Position numbers and translations under genes: made by a program. Shown piece after piece: positions 59,995 to 64,000 of a DNA stretch of 64,000 bases. The stretch comes from Ruegeria sp. ANG-S4 (lineage in GTDB: Bacteria > Pseudomonadota > Alphaproteobacteria > Rhodobacterales > Rhodobacteraceae). The stretch's first letter is position 1. Each line of letters starts with the position of its first letter. The notes under the pieces are model-generated. The model was not told the DNA's origin, did not search any database, and worked only from the letters and a program-made list of their open reading frames with translations. Location: assembly GCF_000814005.1 (NCBI RefSeq), contig NZ_JWLK01000001.1:868001-932000 (forward strand), in the 5' to 3' direction.

Positions 59995-61410
59995 ATGATC
60001 CCGGTCAAAGGGTTTTCTGGGCAGAAAGTTGCAGTATTGGGGCTGGGCCGTTCCGGGCTGACCACCGCGCGGGCATTGCGCGCCGGCGGGGCCAATCCGA
60101 TATGTTGGGACGATAACCCCGCCACGCGCGAGGCTGCCGAGTCAGAGGGGTTTTCCTGCGCAGACCTAAGGCGCACCGGGGCGATGGATGGTATCGCCTC
60201 TTTAATCGTTTCACCGGGCATTCCGCACCTTTATCCGGAACCCAACCCCGTTGTGGTGGCCGCGCTTGAAGCTGGCGTACCGGTGGACAATGACATCGGG
60301 CTTTTCTTTCGCAGCTATGCGGATCAGGATTGGGGTCGGTTTGACACCGCTCCTCGGGTCATTGCAGTGACGGGATCCAATGGAAAGTCCACGACTGCGG
60401 CACTGATCCATCATGTTCTGACCGAGGCGGGGCGGAGCTCGCAATTGGCGGGGAACATCGGTCGCGGTGTCCTGGACATTGATCCCGGAAGCGACGGATC
60501 GGTTGTTGTGCTGGAACTCAGCAGTTATCAGACCGAACTAGCCCGTGCGCTGACGCCTGATATCGCGGTGTTCACGAACCTGTCGCCCGATCATCTGGAC
60601 CGGCACGCCGGAATGGGCGGGTATTTCGCGGCCAAGCGACGCCTGTTTTCCGAAGGCGGCCCGGACCGGGCCATTATCGGAGTTGATGAAGCCGAAGGGG
60701 CCTTCCTCGCTGGCCAGATGGCCGAAGGTCCCGCCGATGATCGCGTCATTCGCATCTCGGTCGAACGTAAGTTGGCAGGGCCGGGATGGCAGGTCTTTGC
60801 GCGCAAGGGTTTCTTGTCGGAGTATCGCAAAGGGCGGCAGGCCGGATCGATCGATTTGCGAGCGGTCAAAGGACTGCCCGGCGCACACAACCACCAGAAC
60901 GCCTGTTCGGCTTACGCGGCGTGTCGCGCGATAGGCTTGTCGCCAAAGGTTATCGAAGCCGCGCTTCACAGTTTTCCGGGTCTTCCGCATCGCAGCCAGA
61001 TCATTGCGGAGGTGGGCGGCGTCACCTTTGTCAACGACTCGAAGGCGACCAACGTGGACAGCGCGGTCAAAGCCCTCAGCGCCTTCGAGAACATCCGCTG
61101 GATTTGTGGGGGTCTCGAGAAAGAGGGCGGGCTTGCCGCCTTGAATGGGGCTGCAGGGAATGTGTTGAAGGCATACGTGATCGGGCGAGAAGCGGCCCGG
61201 TTTGCAATGCAGCTTGATGCCGAAGCCGAGGTTTGCACCACGATGGCACGGGCCGTGGAACAGGCAATGGCAGACGCGCAACCGGGCGAGACGGTATTGC
61301 TGGCCCCGGCGGCTGCAAGTTTCGATCAGTATGACAGCTTTGAAAAACGCGGTGAGGATTTTGTGTCAGAGGTGCGCGACAGACTGTCTGGCACCAGCAG
61401 TTGCAAATGA
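59995..61410 (+). CDS. murD: UDP-MurNAc-L-alanine:D-glutamate ligase MurD
   Basis: Mur ligase of 471 residues adding D-Glu. N-terminal Rossmann-like [24 protein letters not shown] loop [19 protein letters not shown] (about residue 122), substrate motifs [31 protein letters not shown] and [19 protein letters not shown], then [18 protein letters not shown] 59995 is chosen for AGGAAGG and the family start; 14 codons upstream would be spurious. No ftsW or murG follows, unlike the usual order. Last recognisable gene of the cluster in this window. Confidence 0.95.
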   Translation: MIPVKGFSGQKVAVLGLGRSGLTTARALRAGGANPICWDDNPATREAAESEGFSCADLRRTGAMDGIASLIVSPGIPHLYPEPNPVVVAALEAGVPVDNDIGLFFRSYADQDWGRFDTAPRVIAVTGSNGKSTTAALIHHVLTEAGRSSQLAGNIGRGVLDIDPGSDGSVVVLELSSYQTELARALTPDIAVFTNLSPDHLDRHAGMGGYFAAKRRLFSEGGPDRAIIGVDEAEGAFLAGQMAEGPADDRVIRISVERKLAGPGWQVFARKGFLSEYRKGRQAGSIDLRAVKGLPGAHNHQNACSAYAACRAIGLSPKVIEAALHSFPGLPHRSQIIAEVGGVTFVNDSKATNVDSAVKALSAFENIRWICGGLEKEGGLAALNGAAGNVLKAYVIGREAARFAMQLDAEAEVCTTMARAVEQAMADAQPGETVLLAPAAASFDQYDSFEKRGEDFVSEVRDRLSGTSSCK

Positions 61411-61500
61411 CCGCCGGTTCGGTCAAGCTTTGACCCTATCAGCTTGACGCGCCATTACTTTTGGTTTTGCCTTTCGGAAATTCAAAACGAGGTCATGACT

Positions 61501-61875
61501 ATGCCGTACCGTAAATTCGCTATGATTTTGCCTGCCCTTCTGGTTGCAGGCGCCTGCACCAATACGGGTGCCAACTATCAGCCCGTTATCGATGGCCCCG
61601 TTGGGCCGAACTACAACAACGACCTGCTGCAATGTCAGCAACTGGCCGCGTCGCAGGCGAGCGTTGACGGGTCAACCGCGGGTAATGCCGCAATTGGCGC
61701 GGCCGGTGCAGCGGCGACCACGGCGATCATCCAGGACAGCAGCGACAATCTGGGTCGCGCTGCCGCAGCAGGTGCCTTGATCGGCGCGGGCGCGGACGTG
61801 ATCTCGAAGAACCAGAACAAAGAAGTGATCGTGCGCAACTGCATGCGCGGACGCGGTTATAACGTCGTCGGCTAA
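61501..61875 (+). CDS. Glycine-zipper lipoprotein
   Basis: Protein of 124 residues. Lipoprotein signal MPYRKFAMILPALLVAGAC, with lipobox VAGAC. The mature part has a polar start (NTGANYQPVIDGP) and a Gly/Ala zipper (NAAIGAAGAAATTAIIQD, then RAAAAGALIGAGADVI), a membrane-inserting pattern seen in outer-membrane lipoproteins of the 17-kDa antigen type. Ends in a conserved R-N-C-M-R-G-R-G-Y. ATG 61501 is preferred; 61495 would add two residues. It follows murD where ftsW is commonly found, and overlaps the end of the next minus-strand gene by four bases. Confidence 0.78.
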   Translation: MPYRKFAMILPALLVAGACTNTGANYQPVIDGPVGPNYNNDLLQCQQLAASQASVDGSTAGNAAIGAAGAAATTAIIQDSSDNLGRAAAAGALIGAGADVISKNQNKEVIVRNCMRGRGYNVVG

Positions 61876-63053
61876 CGGTTTCTGGCAATAGCCGTTCCAG
61901 CGGCGTGGCCTGACGACCAGGCCCACTGGAAGTTATAGCCGCCCAGCCAGCCGGTGACATCAACCGCTTCACCAATGACATAGAGGCCAGGGACATCCTT
62001 GGCCTCCATCGTTTTTGACGACAACCCATCGGTCGAGATACCGCCCAATGTAACTTCTGCCGTCCTGTAACCCTCGGTCCCGGACGGGGTGAGTTGCCAA
62101 TTGGACAGCGCAGCGGTCAGGTCACCAAGGGCACCATCGGATTGGTCTGCCAAATTGCCGTGCATCGGGATATGTAGGCTTAGGAAATCGACAAGCCGGC
62201 CGGGCAAATGACGGGCCAGTTCGGTTCGCAGGGCTTTTCGCCCACCGACATGACGCTGCTCACGCAGCATGTCGAACAGGTCCAGATCGGGGATCAGATT
62301 GACGTGGATCGTTTCCCCCTCAAGCCAGTAGGACGACAGTTGCAGAACCGATGGTCCGCTAAGCCCGCGATGGGTGAAAAGCAGCGCTTCGTCAAAACTG
62401 GTGCGCTGGTTCGACAGCCGTACGGGCAAAGATACGCCGGACAGGTCTTTGAACTTTCCGTCCGAGAATGTGAACGGCACCAACGCCGCGCGCGTGTCCG
62501 TCACCTGCAGGCCGAATTTGCTGGCGATATCGTAGGCCAGCCCCGTGGCCCCCATTTTGGGGATCGACTTGCCCCCGGTGGCCAGCACAAGATTGGCGCA
62601 GGTCAGGCTGTGTCGTTGGCCCTCGCGGTTGACCTCAAGCGTGTATCCGGTTTCCGTTTTGCCAAGGTCTTTCAATTCGGTTCGGACCCACAAGTCGGCC
62701 CCGGCTTGCGACATTTCGGTCAACAGCATCTGGATGATCTGTTTGGACGACCGGTCGCAGAACAGTTGACCCAATGTCTTTTCGTGCCACGCTATGCCGT
62801 GGCGCCCGACCAGATCGACAAAATCCCACTGCGTATAACGCGCCAGGGCGGATTTGCAGAAATGCGGATTCTGCGAAAGGAAGTTTTCGGGGCCTGAATG
62901 GATATTGGTAAAATTACAGCGACCGCCGCCCGAGATTCGAATTTTCTCGCCCGCAGCTTTTGCGTGGTCAATCACAAGGACGCGCCCGCCACAATGCGCG
63001 GCGCACATCATTCCGGCGGCTCCGGCGCCAAGGATGATTGTATCGTAATTCAT
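61872..63053 (-). CDS. BaiN/HI0933-type NAD(P)/FAD-dependent oxidoreductase
   Basis: Flavoprotein of 393 residues with the N-terminal FAD fold MNYDTIILGAGAAGMMCAAHCGG and the characteristic GEKIRISGGGRCNFTN motif of the HI0933/BaiN group. NLVLATGGKSIPKMGATGLAYDIA and the closing GEAVDVTGWLGGYNFQWAWSSG are the family's conserved FAD and substrate-side segments. Family members reduce double bonds of unknown substrates; BaiN itself acts on bile-acid-like rings, which may not be the role here. ATG 63053 is used because the flavin fold begins there. Convergent with the lipoprotein gene. Confidence 0.88.
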   Translation of the reverse strand: MNYDTIILGAGAAGMMCAAHCGGRVLVIDHAKAAGEKIRISGGGRCNFTNIHSGPENFLSQNPHFCKSALARYTQWDFVDLVGRHGIAWHEKTLGQLFCDRSSKQIIQMLLTEMSQAGADLWVRTELKDLGKTETGYTLEVNREGQRHSLTCANLVLATGGKSIPKMGATGLAYDIASKFGLQVTDTRAALVPFTFSDGKFKDLSGVSLPVRLSNQRTSFDEALLFTHRGLSGPSVLQLSSYWLEGETIHVNLIPDLDLFDMLREQRHVGGRKALRTELARHLPGRLVDFLSLHIPMHGNLADQSDGALGDLTAALSNWQLTPSGTEGYRTAEVTLGGISTDGLSSKTMEAKDVPGLYVIGEAVDVTGWLGGYNFQWAWSSGHAAGTAIARNR

Positions 63054-63333
63054 GCGAAAGCCATTGGCGCGGTTTTTCCCCGATGGCAAGCCGGGCTCGG
63101 TCGGCGTAGTTTCGCTTGCGGCTGAAAAACGGCACCTAAAAATCGCATCTTTTCTCAATTGAGCAGGCAAATTTCGGTTTCATTTCATCTGTTTGGATCA
63201 GATGGAACAGCACCGGTTGGATTTATGCACACGCAAATCCGTTGCTGTTGACCAATTCCTGCTTATTCCAATAGTCTTTTTCGACCCTGAGGACAGGGAA
63301 CGGCCTAGTTTGAGTTTGGTGGAGTTTTCCCCG

Positions 63334-64000
63334 ATGCCATCGACGATTTTCGGTGCACTGCGTAGCAACACGACACTGACGGATGCCGGAGCTTCGACCA
63401 CGGTTGTCGGGTCCGTTTTCGAAATCTCTGCCTACAGCCAGATCACCGTCGAAGATGGCGCTGACGGAACGGTGTTCGAAGGCGACAGCGTTTCGAACGA
63501 AATCGGGAACGACCCTACTCAGACTTTGGATGACGAAATCATCTTTTGGGACTTCACGGTATCGGTCACTGACGGCACCAATACATATCAGATCGCGCTG
63601 TTCGATTATGATCTCAACGGGGATGGCGACTCGATTGGTGTCGATGCTGAGGACGGGTATTTCATGGCCTTCATCGGCGCGATACCACCGCTGGATACGC
63701 CGCTTGAGATTACGGCAATCATCAACAACGGGCAGAGCATTGATGTTGATACTGTTGTGCCTTGCTTTGTTTCAGGCACCGGTATTCAGACACCGACAGG
63801 GACACGCGCCATAGAAACGTTGAAAGCTGGCGATCTGGTCAACACACTGGATAGCGGCCCGCAGATTATCCGCTGGATTGGGTCCAGAACGTTGGACAGT
63901 ATCGATCTTGCGGTCAAGCCAAACCTTCGCCCGATCCGGTTTTCCAAAGGCTCGCTTGGCGAAGGGTTGCCCGAAAAAGATCTGCTGGTATCGCCGCAAC
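63334..64000 (+). CDS. Hint-domain (Hedgehog/intein-type) protein, 5' part
   Basis: An open frame runs from ATG 63334 to the window edge, 222 residues so far and incomplete. A non-conserved N-terminal region of about 140 residues rich in Asp/Gly (DYDLNGDGDSIGVDAEDGYF) looks like a calcium-binding or cell-surface beta domain. From about residue 142 it reads PCFVSGTGIQTPTGTRAIETLKAGDLVNTLDSGPQIIRWIG, the start of a Hint_2 domain with the catalytic Cys of splicing-type domains. TGGTGGAG before the ATG is a fair ribosome site. Such Rhodobacterales proteins are often secreted. The exact function is unknown. Confidence 0.8.
   Translation, partial: MPSTIFGALRSNTTLTDAGASTTVVGSVFEISAYSQITVEDGADGTVFEGDSVSNEIGNDPTQTLDDEIIFWDFTVSVTDGTNTYQIALFDYDLNGDGDSIGVDAEDGYFMAFIGAIPPLDTPLEITAIINNGQSIDVDTVVPCFVSGTGIQTPTGTRAIETLKAGDLVNTLDSGPQIIRWIGSRTLDSIDLAVKPNLRPIRFSKGSLGEGLPEKDLLVSPQ

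Overview
The window is a gene-dense, GC-rich chromosomal segment of an alphaproteobacterium, almost certainly a marine Rhodobacterales (Roseobacter group, Ruegeria-like). The evidence is a PccR-type regulator next to propionyl-CoA carboxylase, many small proteins typical of this order (DUF6497, DUF4174, DUF2147, the DUF1127/CcsR locus), a GAAC-N7-GAAC alphaproteobacterial SOS box and a short alphaproteobacterial-type ProRS.

Layout. 1-13.4 kb: the 3' end of choline dehydrogenase, then the propionyl-CoA to succinyl-CoA pathway: regulator pccR, an MFS exporter, pccB, pccA and methylmalonyl-CoA mutase, with small secreted or lipoprotein genes between them. 13.4-27 kb: housekeeping and envelope genes: a TerB-DnaJ protein, Ppx/GppA phosphatase, HdaA-like ATPase, PerM-type permease, FAD oxidoreductase, ProRS, the LolC/E-LolD lipoprotein exporter, a cytochrome c and a Tag-type glycosylase. 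27.3-31.4 kb: a quaternary-amine ABC uptake system (binding protein, ATPase, double-length permease). 32.1-34.4 kb: a poorly coding accessory patch beside tRNA-Tyr with gene remnants, tiny ORFs and a two-gene secreted-protein/HTH module between two almost identical terminators. 34.6-44.4 kb: rlmB, a zinc-ribbon gene that appears to start with ATT, histidine genes hisE, F, A, H and B interrupted by two opposite-strand genes, and two tandem tRNA-Gly genes. 44.5-50.7 kb: pyruvate carboxylase and a UvrD-type helicase with an SOS box. 50.8-51.3 kb: a DUF1127 gene followed by three tandem two-hairpin small RNAs whose loops carry CCUCCUCCC (CcsR or 'cuckoo' RNAs). 52.2-61.4 kb: the division and cell-wall cluster mraZ-rsmH-ftsL-ftsI-murE-murF-mraY-murD, which is not followed by ftsW/murG. 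61.5-64 kb: a glycine-rich lipoprotein, a BaiN-type flavoprotein and the start of a Hint-domain protein.

How the parts work together. PccA/PccB and the mutase feed propionyl-CoA into the TCA cycle, and pyruvate carboxylase is a second anaplerotic, biotin-dependent entry. PccR-type sites (consensus TTWGCAARTTTRC) sit before both pccR and pccB. The mra cluster is partly coupled by ATGA overlaps and carries TGGG boxes far upstream. The strongest non-coding signal is the DUF1127/CcsR locus: six hairpins expose the same anti-Shine-Dalgarno-like loop, every imperfect stem pair becomes G-U only on the minus strand, and two stems show a compensatory base change.

Limits: function calls rest on motif recognition without database searches. 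Start codons are chosen from ribosome-binding sites, overlaps and family N-termini.
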